DNA of 64,000 nt from Corynebacterium endometrii (GTDB lineage: Bacteria; Actinomycetota; Actinomycetes; Mycobacteriales; Mycobacteriaceae), in contig NZ_CP039247.1 in NCBI RefSeq assembly GCF_004795735.1, positions 124,001 through 188,000 on the forward strand, written 5' to 3'. Made by a program: the position numbers and the translations under genes. Each line of letters opens with the position of its first letter. Positions within the stretch are counted from its first letter, which is position 1. The notes beneath the pieces were generated by a model. That model was not told the origin of the DNA and did no database searches. It saw only the letters and a list, made by a program, of their open reading frames with translations. Positions 34,001-42,846 of this stretch are shown piece after piece.

Positions 34001-35068
34001 ATGAGTTTGCAGCAACATTTTCAACTCCGCGCCCAGGGGCTGGGTTTGGTGGCCCAGGCCGAAGGGGTCTCTAAGTCGCAGATGGTGGCGTGGGGTGCCA
34101 CGCCCGATGAGGCCGATTCGATGCTGGGGCTATGGTCGGTGTATTTCGGTCAGACGCCTTTTACCGGTTTGCAGCGCCGCGCGGCGGCAAGCCCGCTGTC
34201 CCTGCCGGATTTGCTGCGGGTGGAAAAGCACGTGGCGAAGGTGAAAAAGCAGCGCGATAAATGGGTCCTGCGCGCCCAATTATCTACCAGCGCGCCTGAA
34301 GATATAGACCGGCTGGCCAAGGCCTTTTTGGACGAACACGAGCCTAAGAAAGCGCCCGAGATGGGGTTTCGCTCCCGCCGGTTAGCGGATCGTGACCGGT
34401 TCGTCTTCGATACAGATAAGCTCCTAGGCGCTAGATTGCGCGCGGTCCTTGGGGCCAAGCGCGGCAGCCTGGAGGAGCTGGAAGAGGCGCTGGATAAGGC
34501 GGCGGGCCCTGGGCTGCCGGAGGCCGTGGTCAAGCTCAATCTGATTGTCCCGCTGGACGCTGACCTCCGGCTGGTGCATACCGATGCGCAGGATGGTCGC
34601 GAGGCGGTCTTTCGCACCGTCGAGGGCGCAACGCTAACGGGGGCGCAGGTGCTGAATGCGAAGTTCGAGGAGTCGGGGCGGGTGCTGGCGGTTCACCCCG
34701 CGGAAGGCAAAATCAATCTTTATGACACGGAGCGGTTCGCTAATCCCAAGCAGTTCATGGCGGCGGCGTTGATGAACCCCACGTGTTCGTGGCCGGGGTG
34801 CTACGCCCCAGCCGTGGAGTGCCAGGTCAATCACGTGGTTGCGGTGAAAAATGGCGGGTTGACCAACATGAACAATCTGGTGATGGCGTGTGGCTATCAC
34901 AATGGGGTCAATGACGATGACCGGTGTGGCTTTACCCGCCGGGGTAAGAAGTTGCGGGGTTACCTAGACATCCTTGATGGGGTGGGCTGCCGCATCGCCT
35001 ACCCCGGGGCGAGCGCGCAGTTTAATGCCTCGGCCTACCGCTTCCCGGCGGATCTCACGGCCGCCTAA
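34001..35068 (+). CDS. HNH endonuclease domain protein (DUF222/13E12-like)
   Basis: A 355-residue protein whose C-terminal domain (about 262-310) is an HNH nuclease: CSWPGC followed by CQVNHVVAVKNGG, NNLVMACGYHNGVND. The N-terminal part is helical, as in the actinobacterial 13E12 repeat/HNH family, whose function is unknown. TAGCCT 7 nt before ATG gives a leaderless start. It lies on the opposite strand to emb and aftA and interrupts the cell-wall locus, which suggests insertion of a mobile or family-expanded gene. Confidence 0.85.
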   Translation: MSLQQHFQLRAQGLGLVAQAEGVSKSQMVAWGATPDEADSMLGLWSVYFGQTPFTGLQRRAAASPLSLPDLLRVEKHVAKVKKQRDKWVLRAQLSTSAPEDIDRLAKAFLDEHEPKKAPEMGFRSRRLADRDRFVFDTDKLLGARLRAVLGAKRGSLEELEEALDKAAGPGLPEAVVKLNLIVPLDADLRLVHTDAQDGREAVFRTVEGATLTGAQVLNAKFEESGRVLAVHPAEGKINLYDTERFANPKQFMAAALMNPTCSWPGCYAPAVECQVNHVVAVKNGGLTNMNNLVMACGYHNGVNDDDRCGFTRRGKKLRGYLDILDGVGCRIAYPGASAQFNASAYRFPADLTAA

Positions 35069-35103
35069 AGCACCCCTAAACAACGTTAAGGCGCATAGCC
35101 TCA

Positions 35104-35122
35104 GGCGCAGGGCCCCTGCGCC
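35104..35122 (+). terminator. GC-rich palindrome after HNH gene
   Basis: GGCGCAGGG / CCCTGCGCC around a single C. The potential loop is very small and only TTT follows after GGC, so this is a weak candidate terminator between the HNH gene and the convergent aftA. Confidence 0.35.
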
Positions 35123-35165
35123 GGCTTTGGCGTGCCCGCACGCCGCGGCGCCTCCAGCCACGGCG

Positions 35166-37190
35166 CTAGACGTTATCGCGCGAGGCCACCACGAACGGGC
35201 CAACCTGCTTCATGGTCCACAGGGCCTCATCCTCAAAGACCTCGGGGTTGAAGAAGATGGACCGGAAGCGGACGTTGGGCTGGTTTGGGTAGATGTCCTC
35301 TGCGAGGTGGATCTTGTAGCCTTCGCCCGGGGCGTCGATGGAGCCGCGGAACAAAATCGCGTCCGGCGAGTGCCACGGATCGCTATCCAGCGCCTCGACG
35401 AATTCCTCAGGGGTGGCCTCCTGGGACAAGTTAGCCCACCTCTCCATCTGCTCGTTGCGGACGGAGAATTCGCCCAGCGGGTTGGCGTAGTGAGAGGTAA
35501 AGGCGTTGTAGCCAAAGTACGGGTAGTACGCCATGAACAGGTTCTCATCGGTCATGATCACGGTCTCGTTGGTCACGTGGCCCTGCTCTTGGAGGAACTG
35601 ATGAATGGTGTTGTAGTTCTGGGAGCTATCGGAGGTAAAACGGTCGGCGCGCTCGCCGTAACCGTCGGTATCGGAGTAGGCGTGGTCAATGGCTGACTCG
35701 TTGGCCTCCGGGATTTGCTGCGCGTAATAGAGGCCGCCGAACATGCATACCACGGCAAAGGCGGCGGTGATGCGCTTGCTGGTGGACTCGGGCAAGCCCT
35801 GCGGGTAGAGGCGGGCTACGCCGCGCAGGCGGATCTCGGCCAGCGCCAGGATGCCGGCCGTGGCGAGCTGCAGCACGATCAGGATTTCGATCCGGAAGCC
35901 CAGCAACGTGGTGCCGGCCAGGGTGATTACCATTGACGCTAGGGCCCACAGATACAGGCCCGCCAGTCCCCATGCCATGGTGTGAATCTCACGGTCGGCC
36001 ACCCGGAACACCAGGTAGATTAGGCCAATGAGGCATAGCAAGCCGATGACGGAGGCGGACAGGAACGGCACCGGAATCTGGGTGCCTTCCTCCGGCAGGT
36101 AGTGCTGCGCGGTGGTCTCCAGCGGCGCGTCGGAGCGCAGCGCGGCGAGCACGTAGGGACCCCACGCGATGGCGGCGATAGCCAGCGAGCCCACGCCGAT
36201 GATGGCGACGCGAACAATCGGCAGCCAGGTGCGGGCAAAGAGCGCGGACAACAGCCCGATGAGCACCACAATGGTCAGGGCCACGGCGCCGGTAAACAGC
36301 GTGTAGAAGCAGGCGGAGATGCCGAGGAAGACCATGATGCCAAACGTGGACCACCAGGAACCGCGGAAGGCGCGGGCGCACAGCACGGTGGCGGCGGGCA
36401 CGCCCATGCCGATGAGCGCGGAGTACGGTTCTTCCGCGGCGATGGTCAAGGTGATCGCGGTGGTGGCCAGCGCAATGGCCGTGGCCACGGGCAGCGAGCC
36501 GGTCAGGTGCTGCCACAGCGGCACCAGCATGCAGCCGGCCGCGGCCAAGGAGATCAGGGCCCATGGCTGGTAGACCTCCCAGCCCGGGATGCCCAGCAGG
36601 TTGGCCAGGCGCCCGCCCAGCCAGAACCAGCCCATGGGGTAGTAGCTGGGCATGTCCGCGTAGTTCATGTCCTGGTACGCGGCGGTGTCCGCCATGCGGG
36701 TCAGAAACTGCGTACGGAAGACCTGGTCCACCTGGATTCCGTCCAGCCACAGGCGGGTGGCGGACAGCGGGATGCCCAGGGACGCCACCGTGAGCATCGC
36801 CGGGGACACGTAGGCGATGACCGGCGTGAGGATGCGGCGCCACGCAGGACGCGCCTTCTCGCCCGACGCCCCCTTCCTCACCCCGTACTCATCCAGCAGC
36901 CACCACAGCAGCAGGCCCCCCACCAGCACGAAGATCAACACCAGGCCCGCCGTTCCCAGCGCCCGGGTGACCATTGAGGTGTTAAACGCCGGCAGGGTGG
37001 TGGCCTTGAGTACCTTCCACGCCGCCAGCGTGGCCACGCCGCCGCCCAGTGCGGCGAGCAGTATAAGCAGCGCCGTGCGCGCCGAGGTCAGCGAATCCGC
37101 CTGGTACGGCTCGTTGTCCCGGGGCAGGAGAACATTCTGTTTACCTCTGGCCTCATGGTCGTGGGCGGGGGTGACGGTAGCTGTGGTCAT
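35166..37190 (-). CDS. aftA: Galactan 5-O-arabinofuranosyltransferase AftA
   Basis: A 674-residue GT-C glycosyltransferase that adds the first arabinose to the galactan backbone. About eleven helices are followed by a C-terminal extracytoplasmic domain (about 490-674). The region after helix 2 (STRLWLDGIQVDQVFRTQF) carries the acidic pair typical of the family. It is the expected neighbour of dprE2/dprE1. ATG 37190 has GGGAG 9 nt upstream. Expression may be separate from dprE2 because of the hairpin at 37248-37284. Confidence 0.9.
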   Translation of the reverse strand: MTTATVTPAHDHEARGKQNVLLPRDNEPYQADSLTSARTALLILLAALGGGVATLAAWKVLKATTLPAFNTSMVTRALGTAGLVLIFVLVGGLLLWWLLDEYGVRKGASGEKARPAWRRILTPVIAYVSPAMLTVASLGIPLSATRLWLDGIQVDQVFRTQFLTRMADTAAYQDMNYADMPSYYPMGWFWLGGRLANLLGIPGWEVYQPWALISLAAAGCMLVPLWQHLTGSLPVATAIALATTAITLTIAAEEPYSALIGMGVPAATVLCARAFRGSWWSTFGIMVFLGISACFYTLFTGAVALTIVVLIGLLSALFARTWLPIVRVAIIGVGSLAIAAIAWGPYVLAALRSDAPLETTAQHYLPEEGTQIPVPFLSASVIGLLCLIGLIYLVFRVADREIHTMAWGLAGLYLWALASMVITLAGTTLLGFRIEILIVLQLATAGILALAEIRLRGVARLYPQGLPESTSKRITAAFAVVCMFGGLYYAQQIPEANESAIDHAYSDTDGYGERADRFTSDSSQNYNTIHQFLQEQGHVTNETVIMTDENLFMAYYPYFGYNAFTSHYANPLGEFSVRNEQMERWANLSQEATPEEFVEALDSDPWHSPDAILFRGSIDAPGEGYKIHLAEDIYPNQPNVRFRSIFFNPEVFEDEALWTMKQVGPFVVASRDNV

Positions 37191-37247
37191 TTAAATAGTC
37201 TCCCATAACAGCGGGCCGGCGGCTAAACCCAACAGGCCAAATACGCG

Positions 37248-37288
37248 CCAAGGGCGAGGGTGATGGGAGCACCCTCGCCCTTGGTTTT
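37248..37288 (+). terminator. 15-bp perfect hairpin between dprE2 and aftA
   Basis: CCAAGGGCGAGGGTG (37248-37262) pairs perfectly with 37270-37284 around a 7-nt loop. TTTT follows on the plus strand only, although both flanking genes run on the minus strand. It may act as a terminator of dprE2, an attenuator for aftA or an end for antisense RNA. Confidence 0.55.
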
Positions 37289-37331
37289 CCGCTGGCGTAT
37301 CGGCATCGATAGCGCCGCGGCGATTCGGAAT

Positions 37332-38090
37332 TTAGAACGGCAGCTTGCGGAAGATTGACTGCGGAATGAACTTGAACGCCAGGGACACGTACTGGAACAG
37401 TGGGTGGACAAAGATGGATTGGCGGTTGGACAGCACCGCCTCCACGGTTGCCTTGGCCACGTCATCCACGTCGACGGTCAGTGGGGCCTCGCCGGCCTCG
37501 GCGGACATCTTGGTGCGGACCTGGCCCGGGCGCACAACGAGTACCTTGGCGCCGGAATCGCGCAGGGCCTCGCCCAGGTTGATGAAGAAGCCGTCAACGC
37601 CGGCCTTGGACGCGCCGTAGACAAAGTTGGAGCGGCGCACGCGCATGCCCGCCACGGAGGACAGGGCGATGATGGTGCCGTGGCCCTGCGCCTTGAAGCG
37701 CTGGCCCAGTAGCACGCCCAGGGACACCGGGCCGGTGAAGTTGGTCTGCGCTGACGCCACGGCGGCCTCGTGGTTCTGCCACAGTTCTTCCTGGTCGCCC
37801 AGGGTGCCGAATGCCAGGATGGCAACGTCCACGTCGCCGTGGGCGAAGGCGGCCTCGACGGTGGCTGGGTGGGAGTCAAAGTCGGTGGCGTCAAAGTCCA
37901 CGACCTCGACGGTCGCGCCCTTGGCCTCGAGTGCGTCCTTGGCCCCGGCGATGCGCGGGGAATCCTTGCGCGCCGCCAGGGTCACCTTGGCCGGGCCCTT
38001 GTCTAAGAACTCCGAGACAATGCCCAAACCAATTTCGCTGGTGCCGCCCAGAAGGAGGATGTTTTGTGCTTGGCCTACTGCGTTAAGCAT
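37332..38090 (-). CDS. dprE2: Decaprenylphosphoryl-2-keto-ribose reductase DprE2
   Basis: A 252-residue SDR that reduces the 2'-keto intermediate made by DprE1 to decaprenylphosphoryl-arabinose, using NAD(P)H. The cofactor motif is GGTSEIGLG (15-23), and the catalytic motif is YGASKAGVDGF. The order aftA-dprE2-dprE1 is conserved in Corynebacteriales. It begins 14 nt after the dprE1 stop with AAAGGAA upstream, so it is co-transcribed with dprE1. Confidence 0.93.
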   Translation of the reverse strand: MLNAVGQAQNILLLGGTSEIGLGIVSEFLDKGPAKVTLAARKDSPRIAGAKDALEAKGATVEVVDFDATDFDSHPATVEAAFAHGDVDVAILAFGTLGDQEELWQNHEAAVASAQTNFTGPVSLGVLLGQRFKAQGHGTIIALSSVAGMRVRRSNFVYGASKAGVDGFFINLGEALRDSGAKVLVVRPGQVRTKMSAEAGEAPLTVDVDDVAKATVEAVLSNRQSIFVHPLFQYVSLAFKFIPQSIFRKLPF

Positions 38091-38104
38091 ATGGTTATTC
38101 CTTT

Positions 38105-39532
38105 CTATTGCAGCTCGAGGCGGCGGGACATATCGGATGCGAAGACGCCGGTTGGGTCGATCGCGTTGCGGGTCTTGAGCCAGCCCTCCATGCCCGGGTA
38201 CATCTTGTGGAAGTTTTCCGCGGAGGTGCGGGATTCCTTCGCCAGGTACAGGCGGCCGCCGAATTCCATGACGCGGCGGTCCAGGTCATCCAGGAACGCG
38301 CCCAGGCCCGGCTTGATGGGGAAGTCAACGCAGACGTTCCAGCCCTCCATCGGGAAGGACAGCGGCGCCTTGTTGCCCTTGCCGAACAGCTTGAACACGT
38401 TCAGCGCGGAGTAGTGGCCGGAGCGCTGGATGTCCTTGATGATCTCCTTGAACGGCTCCACGGCGTCGCGCGGGACCACGAACTGGTACTGCAAGAAGCC
38501 CCTCTTGCCGTAGCCGCGGTTCCACTCGCCGATGAGATCCAGCGGCTGGTAGAACTGCGTGAGGTTTTGCACCTTGTCCTTGTACTCGCCGGACTTGAGC
38601 CACCACAGCTCGCCGATGGCAATCATGGACAGCTTGTTCATGGTAAAGGACGGGAAGATGTCCGGCACGGTCACCAGCTGCGGCGCGTTGAACTTCAGCG
38701 GATCCTGCGCCAGCTTGGGGGCGTATTCCTCCAGTTGGGCCAGGGTGGCCAGGGAGCCGCGGGAGATGGCGGCGCGGCCCAGCTTGGGCTCAGGGGAGAT
38801 GGCGTCAAACCATGCGGAGGAGTAGGTGTAGTTGTGCTCCGAGCCGTCGGAGTGGAACTCGATGGTCTCATCCAGGTTCGCGGTCAGGTCACCGTCGGCG
38901 ATGAAGTAGGCGGTTTCCGTCTTGGTCATCTTGATGGTGGCGCGCAGGATGATGCCGGTCAGGCCCATGCCGCCCACGGTGGCCCAGAACAGTTCGCCGT
39001 CCGGATCGTCGGCGGAGCCTTCTGGCTCGAGGTGCAGGACGCGGCCGTCGGCAACCAGCAGCTCCATGGAGGCCACGTGGTCGCCGAAGGAGCCGGCGGA
39101 GTGGTGATTCTTGCCGTGAATATCGGGGCCAATGGCGCCGCCGATGGTCACCTGGCGGGTGCCCGGCAGCACCGGAACCCACAGGCCGTACGGCAGCGCG
39201 GCCTTCATCAGCTGGTCCAGGGTGACGCCGCCGTCCACATCAACCAGGGCGTTGTCCGGGTCGATGGAGTGGATCTTGTTCAGCGGCTGCATGTCGATGA
39301 CCAGGCCGCCGGAGTTCTGCGCAGGGTCGCCGTAGGAGCGGCCCATGCCGCGGGCGATCACGCCACGGCGCAGGTGCGCAGGCTTGTCCGAGTTATCGTC
39401 CGCGACCTGGGCCACGGCCTTCTGAATCTCCTCGACGTCCTCGGTGGCGAGGACGTGCGAGACGGCGGGGGCGGTGCGTCCCCATCCGGTGAGTTTCTTC
39501 TCGGTGGTTTCTAGAGTGTGGTTCTGTCCCAT
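38105..39532 (-). CDS. dprE1: Decaprenylphosphoryl-beta-D-ribose 2-oxidase DprE1
   Basis: A 475-residue FAD enzyme that oxidises decaprenylphosphoryl-ribose, the first step of arabinose donor synthesis. The FAD-binding segment [16 protein letters not shown] is followed by [16 protein letters not shown]. The residue that benzothiazinones attack is present: Cys401 in [10 protein letters not shown], equivalent to Cys387 of the mycobacterial enzyme. AAAGAAA precedes ATG 39532. It forms an operon with dprE2. Confidence 0.94.
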   Translation of the reverse strand: MGQNHTLETTEKKLTGWGRTAPAVSHVLATEDVEEIQKAVAQVADDNSDKPAHLRRGVIARGMGRSYGDPAQNSGGLVIDMQPLNKIHSIDPDNALVDVDGGVTLDQLMKAALPYGLWVPVLPGTRQVTIGGAIGPDIHGKNHHSAGSFGDHVASMELLVADGRVLHLEPEGSADDPDGELFWATVGGMGLTGIILRATIKMTKTETAYFIADGDLTANLDETIEFHSDGSEHNYTYSSAWFDAISPEPKLGRAAISRGSLATLAQLEEYAPKLAQDPLKFNAPQLVTVPDIFPSFTMNKLSMIAIGELWWLKSGEYKDKVQNLTQFYQPLDLIGEWNRGYGKRGFLQYQFVVPRDAVEPFKEIIKDIQRSGHYSALNVFKLFGKGNKAPLSFPMEGWNVCVDFPIKPGLGAFLDDLDRRVMEFGGRLYLAKESRTSAENFHKMYPGMEGWLKTRNAIDPTGVFASDMSRRLELQ

Positions 39533-39645
39533 CTTTTTCTTTCAGTAGAAAATGGATTGGAAAATGGCTTTCTCAACCAGCCTACTCAGCTTGGCCCCCG
39601 AACGCCGGAGCGCGCGCGGTGCGGCGCTTGAGCGCAGCCGGCGGG

Positions 39646-39939
39646 TTAGTACAGGTCCATGATGTCCCGGATTTCCTTGGGCAGTTCCTCCTGGCTGGTG
39701 ATCTGCGGCTGGCCCGAGGCCTGGTATTCCCGCAGAATGTCATACACGCGGCGCCGTGAGGTGGAATCCAGCATGGGCAGTTCCTCGGCCATCAGCCGCA
39801 TCATGAAATCGTTAAACGGTGCGGTGGCAAACTCCGTGGCGACGAAGCGGCCGTTGCGCCGGTCATCCTCGGTGCGTTCGTCCTGGGCCGCGCGCTGAGC
39901 CGGAGTCATGTTCTTCTTGTCGGCATCATATTGTGGCAT
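39646..39939 (-). CDS. Small hydrophilic hypothetical protein
   Basis: A 97-residue charged protein, with an N-terminal Lys/Asp/Glu-rich part and a C-terminal helix-rich part (NDFMMRLMAEELPML, SRRRVYDILREYQ). No family was recognised; the small size and acidic/basic helices suggest a regulator or adaptor. ATG 39939 lies exactly 7 nt after the minus-strand box TACGCT, so the upstream in-frame starts are not needed. It shares a symmetric divergent promoter with the gene at 39964. Confidence 0.65.
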   Translation of the reverse strand: MPQYDADKKNMTPAQRAAQDERTEDDRRNGRFVATEFATAPFNDFMMRLMAEELPMLDSTSRRRVYDILREYQASGQPQITSQEELPKEIRDIMDLY

Positions 39940-39946
39940 GCCTTTA

Positions 39947-39956
39947 AGCGTACGAT
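39947..39956. promoter_or_regulatory. Overlapping divergent -10 boxes
   Basis: Minus-strand TACGCT and plus-strand TACGAT share a TA; each is exactly 7 nt from its start (ATG 39939 and ATG 39964). The distance between start codons (25 bp) is identical to that of the pair at 9117/9142. Confidence 0.6.
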
Positions 39957-39963
39957 GTTTAGC

Positions 39964-40416
39964 ATGACTAATACCACCGAACATTTTGATGGTTACGCAC
40001 TGGATGACACCCTCGAGGGCCGCCTCGCGCAGGCCGCGGCCGTGGGTGTTCTTACCGCGCTGCCGGATTATTTATCTGGCAAGTCTCTGGTCGCCGCCTA
40101 CGCCGCCGGATTCGTGGGCTTTGGCGCAGTGGTGGCCTACACCAACGCCGAGGCGCGGGAGGACTCGGACGCCGATGCGCAGCCGGTGACCGAAGAGAAG
40201 GACCTGGGGTTTGCCCTACCCGCCCTGGCGGTGGGGCTGATGGCCGCGAGCATGTCCCTGGATAGCTGGGTGAGCCGCAAGTTCGCCGGTTTCCTGCGTA
40301 CCAAGGGCGTGTCCAAACCGTGGACCGCGATGGGCGCGCTGGGGGCCGCCCTGGCGTTCGGGGTAAGCGAGCTGGAGGCCCGGGACCACGCCAAGCGGGC
40401 CGCCGATTCCCAGTAG
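39964..40416 (+). CDS. Small membrane protein, hypothetical
   Basis: A 150-residue protein with about three hydrophobic segments (about 25-60, 85-102, 120-135), separated by an acidic stretch (EAREDSDADAQPVTEEKD). No family was recognised. It precedes the pRiA4b-ORF3-like gene by 17 nt and may be in the same unit, although that gene also has its own -10 box. Confidence 0.65.
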   Translation: MTNTTEHFDGYALDDTLEGRLAQAAAVGVLTALPDYLSGKSLVAAYAAGFVGFGAVVAYTNAEAREDSDADAQPVTEEKDLGFALPALAVGLMAASMSLDSWVSRKFAGFLRTKGVSKPWTAMGALGAALAFGVSELEARDHAKRAADSQ

Positions 40417-40433
40417 TGGGTACGCTGGGGCCT

Positions 40434-41327
40434 ATGGAAGCCAAGTACGTAACCGAAGCTGATGGTCGCATCGGCGCGGCGCGTGCACACGGCGCTGACG
40501 AAGGCCCCGACGCATCCACGCTGATCCTGCAGGTATCAAACGTTCAGCCGGATGCAGAAGTGCACCGCCACATGGGCGTAACCGATGCCGCGACGTTTGC
40601 AGAGCTCCACAAGGTCCTGGGCGTGGTCTTCGGGCTAGACGCCTCGCCGGAAGAGGCCAGCCCCTGGCACTTTTATTGCGTGACTAAGCGGATCAATCCC
40701 GAGCATCGCCTGCGGGACTTCCTGCGCCGTGAGGGGGACACGGTGCAGCTGCAGTGGGGGCTGTGGGAGTTTACGCTGAGCGTAGCCGAGGTTTACCCCC
40801 GCGATGCCGGCACGCCCCGCGCCCTGTGCGTGGGCGGTTCTGGTTCCTTTCCCGGAACCAGGTTCGATCTGACCGGAATCAATGCGGCGCTGACGGGTGA
40901 GGAGACCATCTCTGAGGTCCTGCGGCTCGTGCGCCCCGAGGTCCGCAGCGTGATCGAGCGCTCGAGGCTATACGACTTTGTGCCGCTGCTCCAGGCGCTC
41001 GACCTAGCCCGCCCGGTGGATCCGGCGCTGGCGCAGCGCGTCTCCGGGCTGCCGCGCGAGGTGACCGAGCTGGGCCGGGACGCCTTCTGGTGCGTGGTCC
41101 TCGCCCTGGCGTGCCTGGGGGAGGAGACCCTGACCGCCCACGTTGCCGCCACCACCATGGAGGCGCTGGGCTGGGTTGAGGATGACGGCTCCGCCATATC
41201 TGCGGTGTCAGTTCGCGAGTACTGCCCCGCGTCCGTGGAACGCCTGCTTGAGCTTCGGGCCTGCGGGCCCGACCAGCTCAGCGCGCTGGACCGGCTGGAT
41301 ATCTACCGGGCGCTGCTTCGGAAGTAA
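40434..41327 (+). CDS. pRiA4b ORF-3-like domain protein
   Basis: A 297-residue soluble protein. Its first part (LQVSNVQPDAEVHRHMGV, TFAELHKVLGVVFGLD, WHFYCV) follows the plasmid pRiA4b ORF-3-like domain pattern (strand, then LxELHxVIQxxFGW, then H-F). The C-terminal half is helical and unassigned. Biochemical function unknown. ATG 40434 is 7 nt after TACGCT (40421-40426). A longer in-frame extension upstream overlaps the previous gene and is rejected. Confidence 0.6.
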   Translation: MEAKYVTEADGRIGAARAHGADEGPDASTLILQVSNVQPDAEVHRHMGVTDAATFAELHKVLGVVFGLDASPEEASPWHFYCVTKRINPEHRLRDFLRREGDTVQLQWGLWEFTLSVAEVYPRDAGTPRALCVGGSGSFPGTRFDLTGINAALTGEETISEVLRLVRPEVRSVIERSRLYDFVPLLQALDLARPVDPALAQRVSGLPREVTELGRDAFWCVVLALACLGEETLTAHVAATTMEALGWVEDDGSAISAVSVREYCPASVERLLELRACGPDQLSALDRLDIYRALLRK

Positions 41328-41352
41328 CCGCCCGTGGGCGTATGATGACCGG

Positions 41353-41841
41353 GTGACTAACCAACAGGACCCAGCAGCACAGTCAACGCCAGAGTCGGAG
41401 CCGCAGCAGGCCCAGGGATATGAGGTGGCCAAGCCATCCCCTGACTCCTCGTTGAAGACCCAGCTCACCCGCTTCATCGCCGTGGGCGTCATCTCCGCCG
41501 TGGTGGACCTGGGCCTGACGCTGATTTTGCAGGCCGTGGGCCTAAACCGCACCTTCGCCAAGGCGATCGGCTGGTGCTGCGGCACCCTGACCGCATACAT
41601 CCTTAACGCAAAGTACACCTTTGGCGCGAAGGTCACCGGCCGGACCGGCGCGGCCGTGGCGGTGCTCTACCTGTCTACCTTCGCCGTTCAGGTATTCCTT
41701 TATTGGGTGCTGGACGGCCCGCTCCAGGCGATTGGGCTGGCCGGCACGTTTAAGGACGTCGTGGCCTTTGTCATTGCACAGGGCGTGGCCACCGTGACGA
41801 ATTTCGCCGTACAGCGCGCATTCATCTTCAAAGAGCGCTAG
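41353..41841 (+). CDS. GtrA-family membrane protein (Rv3789-like)
   Basis: A 162-residue protein with a hydrophilic N-terminus (Gln/Pro/Ser-rich) and four helices in the GtrA pattern (RFIAVGVISAVVDLGLTLIL; GTLTAYILNAKYTF; TNFAVQRAFIF). The mycobacterial equivalent Rv3789 lies beside dprE1 and has been linked to decaprenylphosphoryl-arabinose handling and anchoring of arabinosyltransferases. GTG 41353 follows TATGAT by 6 nt (41341-41346), so it is leaderless; the longer frame start is false. Confidence 0.85.
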   Translation: MTNQQDPAAQSTPESEPQQAQGYEVAKPSPDSSLKTQLTRFIAVGVISAVVDLGLTLILQAVGLNRTFAKAIGWCCGTLTAYILNAKYTFGAKVTGRTGAAVAVLYLSTFAVQVFLYWVLDGPLQAIGLAGTFKDVVAFVIAQGVATVTNFAVQRAFIFKER

Positions 41842-41872
41842 GGCTGACGCGGCCGGCGCCGCCTGACCCGTG

Positions 41873-42781
41873 TCAGGGGCGGCGGAAGTCCTCCGTGCGG
41901 CCGGCGTTGTGGAGTTTGAGCCACTCCAAAAATCCCCGCGGGTCCTTCTTCTGCACCAGGAAGAACCAGCCGAAGCGCGCGAATTCCTGCGGCAGCAGCT
42001 TGCGCATGCCGCGCTGCCAGAGCAGGTAGCCGCGGTTGCGGTAGGTGAAGTGGCGCTTGAATTCACCCTCCGGGTACTGGGTGTGCATCTTGCCGCCGAG
42101 GATGGGTTTGAACTCGGAGGAGCCGTCGGGATGCAGGTATGCGCAGGTCAACGCCGTGCCGAAGGCAAGGCCAGAGTTGGCGAGCCGGCGGTGGTATTCC
42201 ACCTCATCACCGCGGATGAACAGGCGGTAGTCCGGCACACCGATGACCTCCATGGCCTGCGCGGAAATCAGCGCGCCGTTAAACAGGGACGCGATGCCGG
42301 GCAGGAAATCCCCCTCGAGCTCCTCCATGCGGCGGCGCCACACCAGGCCCTGGCGCAGCGGGAACGCCAGCGCGCCCGGGTCTTCAATGTTGCACACGGC
42401 CGGGGAGACCTCGTGCAGCCCGTTGGCGGCGGCCACGCGGTAGAGCTCCTCCAGCACGCCGTGGTCAGCCGGGCGCCCGTCATCATCCGCGCACCACACC
42501 GCGTCCGCGCCCAGGGCGAGCGCGGTCAAAAAGCCCAGCGCAAAGCCGCCCGCGCCGCCGAGGTTGGTCTTTGACGGTACATACACCGCTCGCTCACCGG
42601 CGAGCTCTTCTACCAGCGCCTTCACGGAATCCTCCGCGCCGTTGTCCACCACAATCACCCACTGGACTGGGTGGGTCTGGTTGACCACCTGTTCAAGCGA
42701 GGCGCGAAGAAGCTCCACGCGCTGATGGGTCACGATGACCGCCGCGGTGGAGCCGGATGGATTCAAAGGCTTTACAGACAT
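41873..42781 (-). CDS. glfT1: Galactofuranosyltransferase GlfT1
   Basis: A 302-residue GT2 enzyme that starts galactan by adding the first galactofuranose residues to the decaprenyl-linked disaccharide. The GT-A fold opens with AAVIVTHQRVELL, the metal/nucleotide motif is CADDDGRP (DDD 99-101), and the acceptor region contains RGDEVEYHRR. ATG 42781 is 7 nt from TAAAAT on the minus strand. It is the first enzyme in galactan assembly, beside the exporter genes. Confidence 0.9.
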   Translation of the reverse strand: MSVKPLNPSGSTAAVIVTHQRVELLRASLEQVVNQTHPVQWVIVVDNGAEDSVKALVEELAGERAVYVPSKTNLGGAGGFALGFLTALALGADAVWCADDDGRPADHGVLEELYRVAAANGLHEVSPAVCNIEDPGALAFPLRQGLVWRRRMEELEGDFLPGIASLFNGALISAQAMEVIGVPDYRLFIRGDEVEYHRRLANSGLAFGTALTCAYLHPDGSSEFKPILGGKMHTQYPEGEFKRHFTYRNRGYLLWQRGMRKLLPQEFARFGWFFLVQKKDPRGFLEWLKLHNAGRTEDFRRP

Positions 42782-42846
42782 GCCCTACATTTTAGGCGCT
42801 TGGGCCTGCGAATCCGTAGAGGGACTTACTTTGAGAAAAGCTGAGA

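Noticed and set aside
38108..39514. 468-residue plus-strand frame opposite dprE1
   Set aside because: Exact antisense of a conserved enzyme, no ribosome site, no recognisable family.
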